NCBI RefSeq assembly: GCF_004016505.1
Contig: NZ_SACR01000003.1
Span: forward strand, 682,001 to 746,000
DNA length: 64,000 nt
From: Rubrivivax rivuli
GTDB lineage: Bacteria; Pseudomonadota; Gammaproteobacteria; Burkholderiales; Burkholderiaceae_C
Direction of reading: 5' to 3'
Part shown: positions 20,110 through 28,836 of the stretch, piece by piece
Layout of the letters: every line of letters starts with the position of its first letter
Numbering within the stretch: position 1 is the first letter of the stretch
Made by a program: the position numbers and the translations under genes
Notes under the pieces: generated by a model
Told to the model about the DNA's origin: nothing
What the model saw: the letters and a program-made list of their open reading frames with translations, nothing else
Database searches by the model: none

Positions 20110-20970
20110 CACTTGCTCAACGCCGACCTCCACAGCCATTCCAACGTTTCAGACGGCACGCTGAGCCCCGAAGATCTGGCGCAACGTGCGCAAGAGCGCG
20201 GTGTGGAGCTCTGGGCCTTGACCGACCACGACGAACTCGGCGGCCAGCGGCGCGCGCGCGAAGCCGCGCTCGATCTCGGCATGGGCTACCTCACCGGCGT
20301 GGAGATCTCGGTGAGCTTCCTGCACCAGACCGTGCACATCGTCGGCCTGGGTTTCGACGCCGACGATGAAGCGCTGCAGGCCGGCCTGGCCGCCACGCGC
20401 GGCGGGCGCCTGCAGCGCGCGCACGAGATGGCCGCAGGGCTGGCCAAGGTGGGCATCCACGGCGCCTTCGAAGGCGCGCTGCGCTACGTGGGCAACCCCG
20501 ACCTGATCTCGCGCACGCACTTCGCGCGTTTCCTCGTGGAAGCCGGCCACTGCCCCGACACCCACAGCGTCTTCCGCCGCTACCTCACCGAGGGCCTCCC
20601 GGGTTATGTGCCCACACGCTGGGCCACGCTGCGCGACGCCGTCGGCTGGATCACCGAAGCAGGCGGCATCGCCGTCATCGCGCACCCCGGACGCTACCGC
20701 TTCACGCCCACCGAGGAGTACGCGCTCTTCACCGAGTTCATCGGCCACGGCGGCCGCGGCGTGGAGGTGATGACGGGCAGCCACAGCGCGGCCGAGCACA
20801 TCCGCTACGCCGACACGGCCATCGAGTTCGGCCTGCTGGCCAGCCGCGGCAGCGATTTCCACTCGCCCACCGAGAGCCGCACCGACCTGGGCGCCCTGCC
20901 CGACCTGCCCGGCCGCCTGACGCCGGTGTGGCAGGCGCTGGCCGCACGCGTGCACGGCAACGTGGGCTGA
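20107..20970 (+). CDS. PHP domain phosphoesterase (YciV/RNase AM-like)
   Basis: A 287-residue metal-dependent phosphoesterase. The PHP motifs are NADLHSHSNVSDGTLSPEDL, ALTDHDELGG, GVEISVSF, IAVIAHPGRYRF and SRGSDFHSPTE, which together supply the histidine and aspartate metal ligands. Close relatives hydrolyse 3',5'-nucleoside bisphosphates or trim 5' ends of rRNA precursors (RNase AM); which applies here is inference. The GTG at 20107 is the only start giving the family N-terminus and has no ribosome-binding site. Confidence 0.92.
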   Translation: MHLLNADLHSHSNVSDGTLSPEDLAQRAQERGVELWALTDHDELGGQRRAREAALDLGMGYLTGVEISVSFLHQTVHIVGLGFDADDEALQAGLAATRGGRLQRAHEMAAGLAKVGIHGAFEGALRYVGNPDLISRTHFARFLVEAGHCPDTHSVFRRYLTEGLPGYVPTRWATLRDAVGWITEAGGIAVIAHPGRYRFTPTEEYALFTEFIGHGGRGVEVMTGSHSAAEHIRYADTAIEFGLLASRGSDFHSPTESRTDLGALPDLPGRLTPVWQALAARVHGNVG

Positions 20971-21284
20971 CGCACACAAGGCTTCCGTAAAAACCCGAAT
21001 CCGGGATAGAATCGCAGGCTGCGCCGAAAACGCTGGTTCCTCAAGAGCCTTCCGAAGCGGCCAGATCGTTCATCCCCTTCGGCCTCTTGCCACTCAAGCG
21101 CTGACTTCCAGGTCAGCACCGCGGTGCGCTTCTCACGGGTCGGCGGCGATGCCGTCGCACGACCTCCCGGTGCCCCTCTTCGTGGGCTTTCAAGCCGGGG
21201 TCCTCCAGCGACTTCACCTGCGCGGTCTTCCCTGACGGAAGCCCGCGGCGGCGCGTTTTCGCGCGCTGTTTTTCTGCGAGAGAG
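20971..21284 (+). promoter_or_regulatory. Long 5' leader of the DEAD-box helicase gene
   Basis: This 314-base stretch has no credible gene. A -10-like TAGAAT lies at 21007-21012, so a leader of about 265 bases is likely. Inside are a 6-bp hairpin GCTGAC/GTCAGC with loop TTCCAG (21100-21117), the palindrome CACCGCGGTG (21117-21126) and a GCGCG-TTTT-CGCGC hairpin (21251-21264) followed by five T (21269-21273). The last resembles a terminator placed 12 bases before the start codon. Leader-based control, such as cold induction or self-regulation by the helicase, is inferred. Confidence 0.45.
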
Positions 21285-22685
21285 ATGATGAGTTTCGAAG
21301 CCCTGAACCTGAACGAACTGCTGGTGCGTGCCCTGAGCGCCGCCGGTTACACCGAACCCACCTCGGTGCAAGCCGAAGCCATTCCGCCCGCGCTGGCCTG
21401 CCGCGACCTGATGGTCAGCAGCCGCACCGGCAGCGGCAAGACCGCCAGCTTCATGCTGCCCGCGCTGATGCGCGTGCTGGCCGCCCGCGACAAGGCCGCC
21501 GCCGAGCGCAAGGCCGCCCCGCCGGTGGAAGCCGCGCCGGAACGTGCCGAGCGCCCTGACCGCGGCCCGCGCGGCTTCGGCGCCCGCAACCCCGGCTTCC
21601 AGGGCGGCAAGCCCAGCGGCCCGCGCGTGCTGGTGCTGGCCCCCACGCGTGAACTGGCGCTGCAGGTGGCCAAGGCCGCCAGCGACTATGGCCGCTACGT
21701 GCCCGGCCTGCGTGTGGCCACTGTCGTCGGCGGCGTGCCTTACGGCGCGCAGCTGGCCGCACTGCGCGGCCCGCTGGACATCCTGATCGCCACCCCCGGC
21801 CGCCTGATCGACCACCTCGGTTCGGGCAAGTGCCGCCTCGACCAGATCGAGATGCTGGTGCTCGACGAAGCCGACCGCATGCTGGACATGGGCTTCATCG
21901 ACGACATCCGCCTGATCACCGAAGCCACGCCGGCCCAGCGCCAGACGGTGATGTACAGCGCCACCTTCAGCGGCAACGTCGGCCGCCTGGCGCAAGACCT
22001 GCTGCGCGACCCGCAGCGCATCGAGGCCACCTCGCAGACCGAGAGCCACGCCGACATCGAGCAGCGCCTGCACTGGGCCGACGATTTCGAGCACAAGAAC
22101 GCCCTGCTCGACCACATCCTCACCGAGCGTGATCTCGACCAGGCCGTGGTCTTCACCAGCACCCAGCGTGACGCCGACTGGCTGGCCGACCGCCTGCACG
22201 AGATGGGCCACAGCGTGGCCAGCCTGCACGGCGGCATGCCGCAAGGCCGCCGCAACCGCGTGCTGCAGGGCCTGCGCAGCAAGCACCTGCGTGTGCTGGT
22301 CGCCACCGACGTGGCCGCACGCGGCATCGACGTGCCGACCATCAGCCACGTCATCAACTACGGCCTGCCGATGAAGGAAGAGGACTACGTGCACCGCATC
22401 GGCCGCACCGGCCGTGCCGGCCGTTCGGGCCTGGCGGTGACGCTGGCCGAGCGCCGCGACAGCGGCATGATCCACCGCATCCAGCGCTACACCACGCAGC
22501 GCATGCCGGTGGCCGTGATCGAAGGCCTGGAGCCCAAGCGCGCCGAGCCGCCCAAACCCTTCGACCGCCCGATGCGCCCGGGTGGCAAGCCCGCCGGCAA
22601 GAGCTTCGGCCCGCGCCCGGCCGGCAAGCCTTTCAAGCCGGCTGGCAAAACCTTCAGCAAAGCGGGTCCCCGCCCGGCACGCTGA
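21285..22685 (+). CDS. DEAD-box ATP-dependent RNA helicase (RhlE-like)
   Basis: A 466-residue RNA helicase likely acting in ribosome assembly or mRNA turnover. Motifs seen: Q motif region SVQAEAIPPAL, motif I SSRTGSGKT, Ia APTRELALQ, II LDEADRMLDMGF, III YSATFSGN, IV VVFTSTQRD, V ATDVAARGID and VI HRIGRTGRAGRSG. An unusual insert of about 45 residues rich in Ala, Arg and Pro separates motifs I and Ia. The basic C-terminal tail has PAGK repeats for RNA binding. Two adjacent ATGs (21285 and 21288) both follow GAGAGAG; spacing slightly favours the second. Confidence 0.93.
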   Translation: MMSFEALNLNELLVRALSAAGYTEPTSVQAEAIPPALACRDLMVSSRTGSGKTASFMLPALMRVLAARDKAAAERKAAPPVEAAPERAERPDRGPRGFGARNPGFQGGKPSGPRVLVLAPTRELALQVAKAASDYGRYVPGLRVATVVGGVPYGAQLAALRGPLDILIATPGRLIDHLGSGKCRLDQIEMLVLDEADRMLDMGFIDDIRLITEATPAQRQTVMYSATFSGNVGRLAQDLLRDPQRIEATSQTESHADIEQRLHWADDFEHKNALLDHILTERDLDQAVVFTSTQRDADWLADRLHEMGHSVASLHGGMPQGRRNRVLQGLRSKHLRVLVATDVAARGIDVPTISHVINYGLPMKEEDYVHRIGRTGRAGRSGLAVTLAERRDSGMIHRIQRYTTQRMPVAVIEGLEPKRAEPPKPFDRPMRPGGKPAGKSFGPRPAGKPFKPAGKTFSKAGPRPAR

Positions 22686-22705
22686 ACGTCGGCCAAGGCC
22701 AAAAC

Positions 22706-22731
22706 AAAGGCGCCCCGCGGGGCGCCTTTTT
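22706..22731 (+). terminator. Rho-independent terminator after the helicase gene
   Basis: A 20-base perfect palindrome AGGCGCCCCG / CGGGGCGCCT (22708-22727) is followed by five T in the plus direction and preceded by A-rich sequence, so it may also work for the convergent FKBP gene. Confidence 0.88.
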
Positions 22732-22746
22732 CATGGCCGCCAGGCT

Positions 22747-23103
22747 TCAAACACCCAGCAGGTCGACCTCGAACACGAGCGTCGCGTTCGGCGGAATCAC
22801 GCCGCCGGCGCCGCGCGCGCCGTACCCCAGGTCGGCCGGGATCGTCAGCACGCGCGTGCCGCCCACCTTCATGCCCTGCACGCCTTCGTCCCAGCCCCGG
22901 ATGACCTGGCCCTGGCCCAGGCCGAACATGAAGGGCTGGCCGCGGTCCTTGCTGCTGTCGAACTTCTTGCCGCGGTTGTCGGCTGCCGTCGGGTCGTACA
23001 GCCAGCCGGTGTAGTGCACGCGCACGCGCTGGCCGGCAACGGCCTCTTCGCCGCTGCCGACTACGGTGTCTTCGATCTGCAGGCCGCTGGGGGTGGTGGT
23101 CAT
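22747..23103 (-). CDS. FKBP-type peptidyl-prolyl cis-trans isomerase
   Basis: A 118-residue single-domain FKBP that speeds proline isomerisation during folding. The domain is complete: [61 protein letters not shown] and [14 protein letters not shown]. There is no signal peptide in the chosen reading frame, so it should be cytoplasmic. ATG at 23103 is preferred because the upstream open frame is antisense to other coding sequence and not FKBP-like. Confidence 0.95.
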   Translation of the reverse strand: MTTTPSGLQIEDTVVGSGEEAVAGQRVRVHYTGWLYDPTAADNRGKKFDSSKDRGQPFMFGLGQGQVIRGWDEGVQGMKVGGTRVLTIPADLGYGARGAGGVIPPNATLVFEVDLLGV

Positions 23104-23155
23104 GGTGTTCACGCAGAGTTTGCAAAGGCCGCGATGATGCCAGCCCTGGACTGCT

Positions 23156-24508
23156 TCAGCCGGCCCGGCGCTGGCGCACGCGCCAGCCCAGGGCCAGCAA
23201 GGCCAGGGCCCACATCGAGGCCGTGGCCGGCTCGGGCACCGCGGTGGTGAAGCCGAGCTGGTAGCTGGCCACCATCTGCAGCAGCACGGCATCGCCCGGG
23301 GCGATGCCCAGCTCGGCCGCGGCGATCTCGTCCGCACCGAACTGCATCGGGTCCTGCCCGGTCAGCGAGCCGAAGAGCGTCAGCGCGCTGAGGTAGGAGC
23401 CGTGCACGCTGGCGTGCGTGCCGTCGTTGAACCACAGGTCGATCAGGCCATCGGTGGCGGCATCGGGCGCGTACATGTCACGCGTGGCGAAGCCCGCCTG
23501 CACAGCCGTCAGAAAGGCCTGCCCCACCGGCACCACGCCCGTGATGCCGCCGCTGCCATCGGCGCCCGCAAAGGCCGCCACCGTGGCCATGGCGGCCGTC
23601 ATCTCGGTGGTCATGGCCTCCAGCGTCGGGAAGTAGCTGGGCGCCGGTTCGTTGGTGTAGATCGCGTTGCCGGTGCGGGGGTCGGGGAAGGGCGAGGTGC
23701 CCGGCGGGTTGATCAGGTTGGGCCGCGCCCAGGTCTGCTGCAGGTAGACCTGGGTGGCCGCGTTGGCATTCGTGTTGGCCGGGATGTTGCGCGTGGTGTT
23801 GTTCGTGCAGAAAGATCCGCCACCGGCCGCCTGGCAGGCGGCCACGCTGCCGTGGATGGCCGTGAACATCGCCTGCTCGGTGTAGCTCAGCGCGTTGCCC
23901 TGGTGGATCCAGTCCTCGATGCGGTCGACATAGGCCTGCACCGAGGGGAAGTTCGAGGCCAGCGCCACGCCGTTGACCGTGCGCGGCCCCAGGGCCTCGT
24001 CGCTCTGCTCCTGCAGCACCACCTTGTCCCAGCGCTGGCTGCCGATGTTGCCGCGCAGGTCCCAGTTGCTGTTGGCGGTGTTGAGGAAATGCCCGCGCAG
24101 CGAAGCCGCGTTGCGCGTGGTGAGCGCCACGTCGTAGTCCAGCCCCGCCTGCACCGTCAGCTGCTTGAAGATGCCCGGCACTCCGCCCCAACCCACCGTC
24201 TGCGAATGCGGCGAGAAGGAGTTGAACTCGCGCCCGGTGGCCGGGTTGAGGATGCCCACCGGGTAGGAATTGGTGCCGGTCAGGTTGGTGAACGGCGCAC
24301 CACCGGCGAAGGGCAGCGCCGGGTCGATGCCGCCGTGCAGCGGCCCTTGAGGCCGCGTGAGGTCGCGCACGTTGGCGGCGTTGTAGGTCAGCACCGGGTC
24401 GAGCCGGGCGAAGGTGTAGCTGTTGCCCACGAACAGCACCGTGGTGGGCTGCGCCCACGTGGCCTGGCTGGCGGCCAGCAAGGCCAAGGCGGGGAGGAGT
24501 TTCTTCAT
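23156..24508 (-). CDS. PEP-CTERM-anchored SGNH hydrolase-like exported protein
   Basis: A 450-residue exported protein. It has a Sec signal peptide ([19 protein letters not shown]), a block-I-like [11 protein letters not shown], where the Ser of SGNH esterases would be the serine after GN, and a late [15 protein letters not shown] resembling the D-x-x-H block V. The C-terminus has the PEP-CTERM sorting signal: [10 protein letters not shown], a hydrophobic helix and a basic end (RVRQRR). Exosortase should therefore process it. Enzyme activity is inferred from motifs only. ATG at 24508 has a GGAGACC site. Confidence 0.82.
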   Translation of the reverse strand: MKKLLPALALLAASQATWAQPTTVLFVGNSYTFARLDPVLTYNAANVRDLTRPQGPLHGGIDPALPFAGGAPFTNLTGTNSYPVGILNPATGREFNSFSPHSQTVGWGGVPGIFKQLTVQAGLDYDVALTTRNAASLRGHFLNTANSNWDLRGNIGSQRWDKVVLQEQSDEALGPRTVNGVALASNFPSVQAYVDRIEDWIHQGNALSYTEQAMFTAIHGSVAACQAAGGGSFCTNNTTRNIPANTNANAATQVYLQQTWARPNLINPPGTSPFPDPRTGNAIYTNEPAPSYFPTLEAMTTEMTAAMATVAAFAGADGSGGITGVVPVGQAFLTAVQAGFATRDMYAPDAATDGLIDLWFNDGTHASVHGSYLSALTLFGSLTGQDPMQFGADEIAAAELGIAPGDAVLLQMVASYQLGFTTAVPEPATASMWALALLALGWRVRQRRAG

Positions 24509-24676
24509 GCGGCAGGTCTCCAGGGCTTTGTTGTGTGCTTGGCGGCGCAAGGCCAGGTGGCCCGCCGGGTGGGGCGGATTCTTCCTCGCCAAGCCCTGCG
24601 CCGCATGCGGGCTTGCCTCAACAGACGCCGCCCGCCCGAAAGGGCAGCACTGGCGCCGGCAGCGGCGGGATCAGGC

Positions 24677-25600
24677 CTAGAGCCGAGGGCTTCCCCAGGC
24701 CTGGGCCCAGGCCGGCAGGGCGTGCGCGAGCCACAGCGCCGGCGTGGGCGCCTGCACCAAAGGCAGGCCCAGCACCGCCGCTGCAGACTGCAATGCGGCC
24801 ACGGGGTCGTGCAGGTCCAAGGGCTTGGCACCGTTCTGCTTGCTGAGCTTGCGGCCGTCGCCCGCCAGCACCAGCGGCGTGTGCAGGTAGGCCGGCGTGG
24901 GCAGTCCCAGGGCGCGCTGCAGCAGGATCTGCCGCGCGGTGTTGTCGGCCAGGTCTTCGCCGCGCACCACGTGCGTCACGCCCTGCGCCGCGTCGTCCAC
25001 GACCACGGCCAGCTGGTAGGCCCACAGGCCGTCGGCGCGGCGCAGCACGCAGTCGCCCACAGCCTGCGCCACGTCCTGCTGCTGCGCGCCCAGGCGGCGG
25101 TCTTGCCAGGCCACCACGCCTTCGGCGCGCAGCCGCCAGGCGCGGGCCGGGCGGCCGCCCAGGCCCCCGCGCTCGGGGCGGCAGGTGCCGGGGTAGACAC
25201 GCTCGGCCTCGGGCGTGTGCGGCAGGCCCTGGGCCAGCCAGTAGGCATCGATGTCCTTGCGCGTGCAGGCGCAGGGATAGGCGGCAGCGCGGTCCTGCAA
25301 GCGCTGCAGCGCCTGCGCGTAGGCGGCACCGCGGGTGGACTGCCACAGCGGCGCTTCGTCGGGCACCAGCCCGCACTGCGCCAGCTGCTGCAGGATGTGC
25401 TCGGCGGCGCCCGGTACGCAACGTGGCGTGTCCACGTCTTCGATGCGCACCAGCCAACGGCCGCCGTGCGCTCGGGCATCGAGCCAGCTGGCGAGTGCGG
25501 CCACCAGCGAGCCGGCGTGCAGCGGCCCAGTGGGCGACGGTGCGAAACGGCCGCACGCGCCGCCGGTTGCGCCGCCGGTTGTGCCGCCTGTCCTCAGCAC
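24677..25600 (-). CDS. gluQ: Glutamyl-Q tRNA(Asp) synthetase
   Basis: A 307-residue paralogue of glutamyl-tRNA synthetase lacking the anticodon-binding domain; it attaches glutamate to queuosine of tRNA(Asp). The class I motifs are [15 protein letters not shown] (HIGH-type) and [11 protein letters not shown] (KMSKS-type). The zinc-site residues are visible in YPCACTRKD and YPGTCR. GTG at 25600 is chosen because no ATG precedes the first motif; this start overlaps the stop of the LysR gene by 7 bases. The first residues form a Gly/Thr-rich stretch. Confidence 0.92.
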   Translation of the reverse strand: MLRTGGTTGGATGGACGRFAPSPTGPLHAGSLVAALASWLDARAHGGRWLVRIEDVDTPRCVPGAAEHILQQLAQCGLVPDEAPLWQSTRGAAYAQALQRLQDRAAAYPCACTRKDIDAYWLAQGLPHTPEAERVYPGTCRPERGGLGGRPARAWRLRAEGVVAWQDRRLGAQQQDVAQAVGDCVLRRADGLWAYQLAVVVDDAAQGVTHVVRGEDLADNTARQILLQRALGLPTPAYLHTPLVLAGDGRKLSKQNGAKPLDLHDPVAALQSAAAVLGLPLVQAPTPALWLAHALPAWAQAWGSPRL

Positions 25601-26580
25601 AACGGGCCGGCGTGGCGCTCCAGCAGCGCGCGCCGCGTAGTGGGGCTTTCCAGCTGCTGCAGCCACCACTGCAAGGCGCGGCCCAGGCCGGCGGTGCCGC
25701 CGCGCTCGGCGCGCCAGGCGTAGTGCATCTGCGCCACCGTGGGCGCGCGCGCCGTTTCCTTCTGCACCAGCGTGCCGGCCTCCAGGTGCGGGCGCGCCAG
25801 CGGCTCGGGGATGAAGCCACAGCCCAGGCAGCGCAGCAGGGCTTCGGCCTTCATGCGCATGTTGGGCACGGTGAGCACGTCCTGCCCCGGCAGCAGGTTG
25901 ACGGTGGCCGGCGCCAGGCGCTGCGCGGTGTCGGCCACGGCCACGGCGCGGTGGTGCACGAGCTCGGCATCGGCCAGCGGGCCCTCGCGGCTGGCAAGCG
26001 GGTGATGCGGGGCCATGCAGAAGACGAAGGGCACCTCGCCCAGCAGGCGCAGCTCGATGCCACCTGGGTTGGCATGTCCCGCCGAGACCCCGATGGCCAG
26101 GTCGACCTGCCCCGTGACCAGCGCCTCCCAGGTGCCGGTGAGCACGTCGGTGCGCAGCCGGATGCGCGTGCCCGGGGCCTGGCGCTCGGTGCTGCCTTCG
26201 CGCAGCTCGCGCACGTCGCAGAAGGCCTGCACCAGCTCGAACAGGGTCGGCACCGAGAGGATGTCTTCCACGCTGATGGACAGCTGCGTCTCCCAGCCGC
26301 TGGCCACGCGGCGCACGCGGTTGGCCACGGCGTCCATCTCCTGCAGCAGGCGGCGGCCTTCCACCAGCAGCTCGGTGCCGGCGGCCGTGAGCTGGGCCTG
26401 GCGCGAGCTGCGGTCGAAGAGCAGCACGTCGAGCGCCTCTTCCAGTTGGCGCACGCTGTAGGTCAGGGCCGAGGGCACCTTGCCCAGCTCGCGCGCGGCG
26501 GCGGCAAAGCTGCCGGTGCGCGCGATGGCGTCCATCATCGCCAGGGCGTCGGGTGTGAGGGCGCTGCTGCGGTCGGGCAT
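25594..26580 (-). CDS. LysR family transcriptional regulator
   Basis: A 328-residue regulator with an N-terminal winged helix ([40 protein letters not shown]) and a two-lobe substrate-binding domain. It is divergent from a pirin gene followed by a flavodoxin-like quinone reductase, a layout known for quinone- or electrophile-responsive control. A T-N11-A dyad lies 3 bases before its start codon, consistent with autoregulation. The inducer is unknown. Confidence 0.93.
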   Translation of the reverse strand: MPDRSSALTPDALAMMDAIARTGSFAAAARELGKVPSALTYSVRQLEEALDVLLFDRSSRQAQLTAAGTELLVEGRRLLQEMDAVANRVRRVASGWETQLSISVEDILSVPTLFELVQAFCDVRELREGSTERQAPGTRIRLRTDVLTGTWEALVTGQVDLAIGVSAGHANPGGIELRLLGEVPFVFCMAPHHPLASREGPLADAELVHHRAVAVADTAQRLAPATVNLLPGQDVLTVPNMRMKAEALLRCLGCGFIPEPLARPHLEAGTLVQKETARAPTVAQMHYAWRAERGGTAGLGRALQWWLQQLESPTTRRALLERHAGPLC

Positions 26581-26583
26581 GGC

Positions 26584-26598
26584 TTCATCTTATTTGAA
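26584..26598. promoter_or_regulatory. LysR-type T-N11-A box
   Basis: TTCA-N7-TGAA contains a symmetric T-N11-A core (26585 to 26597) in the gap between the divergent LysR and pirin genes. LysR proteins usually bind such dyads; the assignment rests on position and symmetry. Confidence 0.4.
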
Positions 26599-26701
26599 CG
26601 GCGCCGACAAGCCCACACAGCCCGCTGCGCAGGGGCCCTCTCTACATTGGTTGCATGGCGGATCGACAGCATCTGCCGCAGCCCTGAAGGAACCCCCGAC
26701 C

Positions 26702-27424
26702 ATGATCACCCTGCGCAAGTCGGCCGAACGCGGTTATGCAGACCACGGTTGGCTCAAGAGTTTTCACAGCTTCAGCTTCGCCGACTACTACGACCCGCGC
26801 CACATGGGCGTGGGCAACCTGCGCGTCATCAACGAAGACCGCATCGCCCCGGGCACGGGCTTCGGCACGCACGGCCACCGGGACATGGAGATCGTCAGCT
26901 ACGTGCTCGACGGCGCGCTCGCGCACAAGGACAGCATGGGCAATGGCGAGGCCGGTGGCGCGAACGCGGGCGTCATCCGCCCCGGCGACGTGCAGCGCAT
27001 GAGCGCCGGCACGGGCGTGCGCCACAGCGAGTTCAACCATGCGCAGGACAGCGCCACGCACTTCCTGCAGATCTGGATCCTGCCGGAGAAGACGGGCATC
27101 GAGCCCGGCTACGAGCAGAAGCACTTCAGCGCCGAGAGCAAGCGCGGGCGCCTTGTCACCGTGGCCGCGCGCGACGGCCGCGACGGCGCGGTGACCCTCC
27201 ACGCCGACGCAGCCATCCACGCCGGCCTCTTCACGGGCGGAGAGCGCGCTGAACTCGCGCTGAACCCACGCCGCATCACCTACGTGCACGTGGTGCGCGG
27301 CGCGCTGCGTGTCAACGACCGCGCCTTGAAGGCCGGCGATGCGGCCCGGCTCGACCAGGAAACGCAACTCGTGCTCGAAGGCGGCGAAGACGCCGAAGTG
27401 CTGGTCTTCGACCTCGCTCCCTGA
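26702..27424 (+). CDS. Pirin family protein (YhhW-like)
   Basis: A 240-residue bicupin of the pirin family; some members are quercetin 2,3-dioxygenases, others are redox-sensing. The N-terminal cupin has the iron ligands in GTHGHRDMEIVSYVLDGAL and in VRHSEFN, plus the glutamate-bearing MSAGTGV region. The C-terminal half shows the reduced second cupin seen in YhhW. Its neighbours (LysR regulator, flavodoxin-like reductase) suggest response to quinones or oxidants. ATG at 26702 follows a GAAGGAA site. Confidence 0.93.
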   Translation: MITLRKSAERGYADHGWLKSFHSFSFADYYDPRHMGVGNLRVINEDRIAPGTGFGTHGHRDMEIVSYVLDGALAHKDSMGNGEAGGANAGVIRPGDVQRMSAGTGVRHSEFNHAQDSATHFLQIWILPEKTGIEPGYEQKHFSAESKRGRLVTVAARDGRDGAVTLHADAAIHAGLFTGGERAELALNPRRITYVHVVRGALRVNDRALKAGDAARLDQETQLVLEGGEDAEVLVFDLAP

Positions 27425-27462
27425 ACAACCCCTCACCCAACCCGAACCCTGAAGGACACCCC

Positions 27463-28014
27463 ATGAGCCAGATCGTCATCGTTTTCCACAGCGGCTACGG
27501 CCACACCAAGAAAGTCGCCGAGGCCGTGGCCGAAGGCAGCGGCGGCACGCTGTTGGCCATCGACGCCGAAGGCAACCTGCCCGAAGGCGGCTGGGAACAG
27601 CTGCAGGCCGCCAAGACCATCGTCTTCGGCTCGCCCACCTACATGGGCAGCGTGAGCTGGCAGTTCAAGAAGTTCGCCGATGCCAGCAGCAAGGCCTGGT
27701 TCACCGGCCAGTGGAAGGACAAGCTCGCCGCCGGCTTCACCAACAGCGCCAGCATGAACGGCGACAAGCTCAGCACCCTGCACTACCTGTTCACGCTGAG
27801 CCAGCAGCACGGCATGTTCTGGGTGGGCACGGGCATGATGCCCAGCAACAGCAAGGCCGCCACGCGCAACGACCTCAACTACGTGGCCAGCAGTTCGGGC
27901 CTGATGACGACGACGCCGTCCGACGCCTCGGTCGACGAGATGGTGCCGGGCGACATCGCCACGGCCAAGGCCTTTGGCGTGCGCGTGGCAGCGGCCACGG
28001 CCAAGCTCATCTGA
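27463..28014 (+). CDS. Flavodoxin-fold NAD(P)H:quinone oxidoreductase (WrbA-like)
   Basis: A 183-residue flavoprotein. The FMN phosphate loop is VFHSGYGHTKKVAE, followed by FGSPTYMGSVSWQFKKFAD and the third FMN-contact region. WrbA relatives reduce quinones by two electrons, avoiding semiquinones. It is about 15 residues shorter than E. coli WrbA and begins without the longer N-terminus, so naming it wrbA would be too firm. It follows pirin by 38 bases and likely shares its transcript. Confidence 0.9.
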   Translation: MSQIVIVFHSGYGHTKKVAEAVAEGSGGTLLAIDAEGNLPEGGWEQLQAAKTIVFGSPTYMGSVSWQFKKFADASSKAWFTGQWKDKLAAGFTNSASMNGDKLSTLHYLFTLSQQHGMFWVGTGMMPSNSKAATRNDLNYVASSSGLMTTTPSDASVDEMVPGDIATAKAFGVRVAAATAKLI

Positions 28015-28024
28015 GGCCGGTCAG

Positions 28025-28044
28025 GGCGGCCCTGCGGGGCCGCC
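28025..28044 (+). terminator. GC hairpin after the quinone reductase gene
   Basis: An 8-bp stem GGCGGCCC / GGGCCGCC with a 4-base loop starts 10 bases after the stop. It lacks a T-run, so termination is a guess from position. Confidence 0.4.
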
Positions 28045-28056
28045 GGCCGCGGGCGC

Positions 28057-28072
28057 TACAGTCGCCCGCGTG
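28057..28072 (+). promoter_or_regulatory. -10-like box directly before a GTG start
   Basis: TACAGT (28057-28062) ends seven bases before the GTG start of the DUF599 gene, and no ribosome site is present. This is the same arrangement as at 20095, suggesting a leaderless mRNA. Confidence 0.35.
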
Positions 28073-28789
28073 GACACCTTGCTTGCGTTGTGGCGTGTGC
28101 TGCCCTGGCCCGACTGGGTGGCGCTCGGGATGTTGGCGGCCGCCTGGGTGGGCTACGCGCACTTCGCACGGGTGCGGGCCACGGCACAGCCTTCGCTGCT
28201 GGCGTTGACCAACCGCGAACGCACCCGCTGGATGCTGCAGACCACCTGGCGCGAGAACCGGGTGATCGACGGCGTGGTGGTGCAGAACCTCTCCACCAGC
28301 CCCAGCTTCTTCGCCAGCACCACCATCCTCATCATCGGCGGCCTGCTGGCCGTGCTGTCGGCCACCGACAAGGCCAGCGAGCTGGTGCGCGAGATCCCCT
28401 TTGCCGCACGCACCACGCTGCTGGTCTTCGACCTCAAGGTGGTGCTGCTGCTGGGCATCTTCGTGCACGCCTTCTTCCGCTTCACCTGGAGCCTGCGCCA
28501 GTACACCTTCGGCGCGCTGCTGGTGGCCTCGGCCCCCCCGCACGACCGCTACAACAGCGACGAAGAGCGTGAAGCCTTCGCGCTGCGCGCCGGCCGGGTG
28601 ATGGGCCTGGCCGCCGAGACCTTCAACGACGGCCTGCGCGCCTACTACTTCAGCTTCGCCGCAGTGGCCTGGTTCTTCTCGCCCTGGGCCATGATCGCGG
28701 GCAGCGCCGCGGTGGTGGTCATCCTCTACCGCCGCGAGTTCCATTCCGATGTGCTGGCCGTGTTGCGCAGCGACACGCCCGGCCCCTGA
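28070..28789 (+). CDS. DUF599 family membrane protein
   Basis: A 239-residue inner-membrane protein with about four to five hydrophobic segments. The family's conserved cytoplasmic part is visible: RTRWMLQTTWRENRVIDGVV, QNLSTSPSFFASTTILIIGG and RFTWSLRQYTFGALLVASAP. DUF599 proteins have no known function. The GTG at 28070 gives a short N-terminus before the first membrane segment; there is no ATG before the conserved part. Confidence 0.88.
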   Translation: MDTLLALWRVLPWPDWVALGMLAAAWVGYAHFARVRATAQPSLLALTNRERTRWMLQTTWRENRVIDGVVVQNLSTSPSFFASTTILIIGGLLAVLSATDKASELVREIPFAARTTLLVFDLKVVLLLGIFVHAFFRFTWSLRQYTFGALLVASAPPHDRYNSDEEREAFALRAGRVMGLAAETFNDGLRAYYFSFAAVAWFFSPWAMIAGSAAVVVILYRREFHSDVLAVLRSDTPGP

Positions 28790-28836
28790 CGCCCTGCCCC
28801 GAGCATTCGACAAGCACCCGAACAGGAGGTTTCCCC

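Noticed and set aside
20805..22475. 556-codon minus-strand frame across the helicase leader
   Set aside because: It is a shadow of the helicase and PHP genes and shows no domain; it does not give a gene in the 314-base leader.
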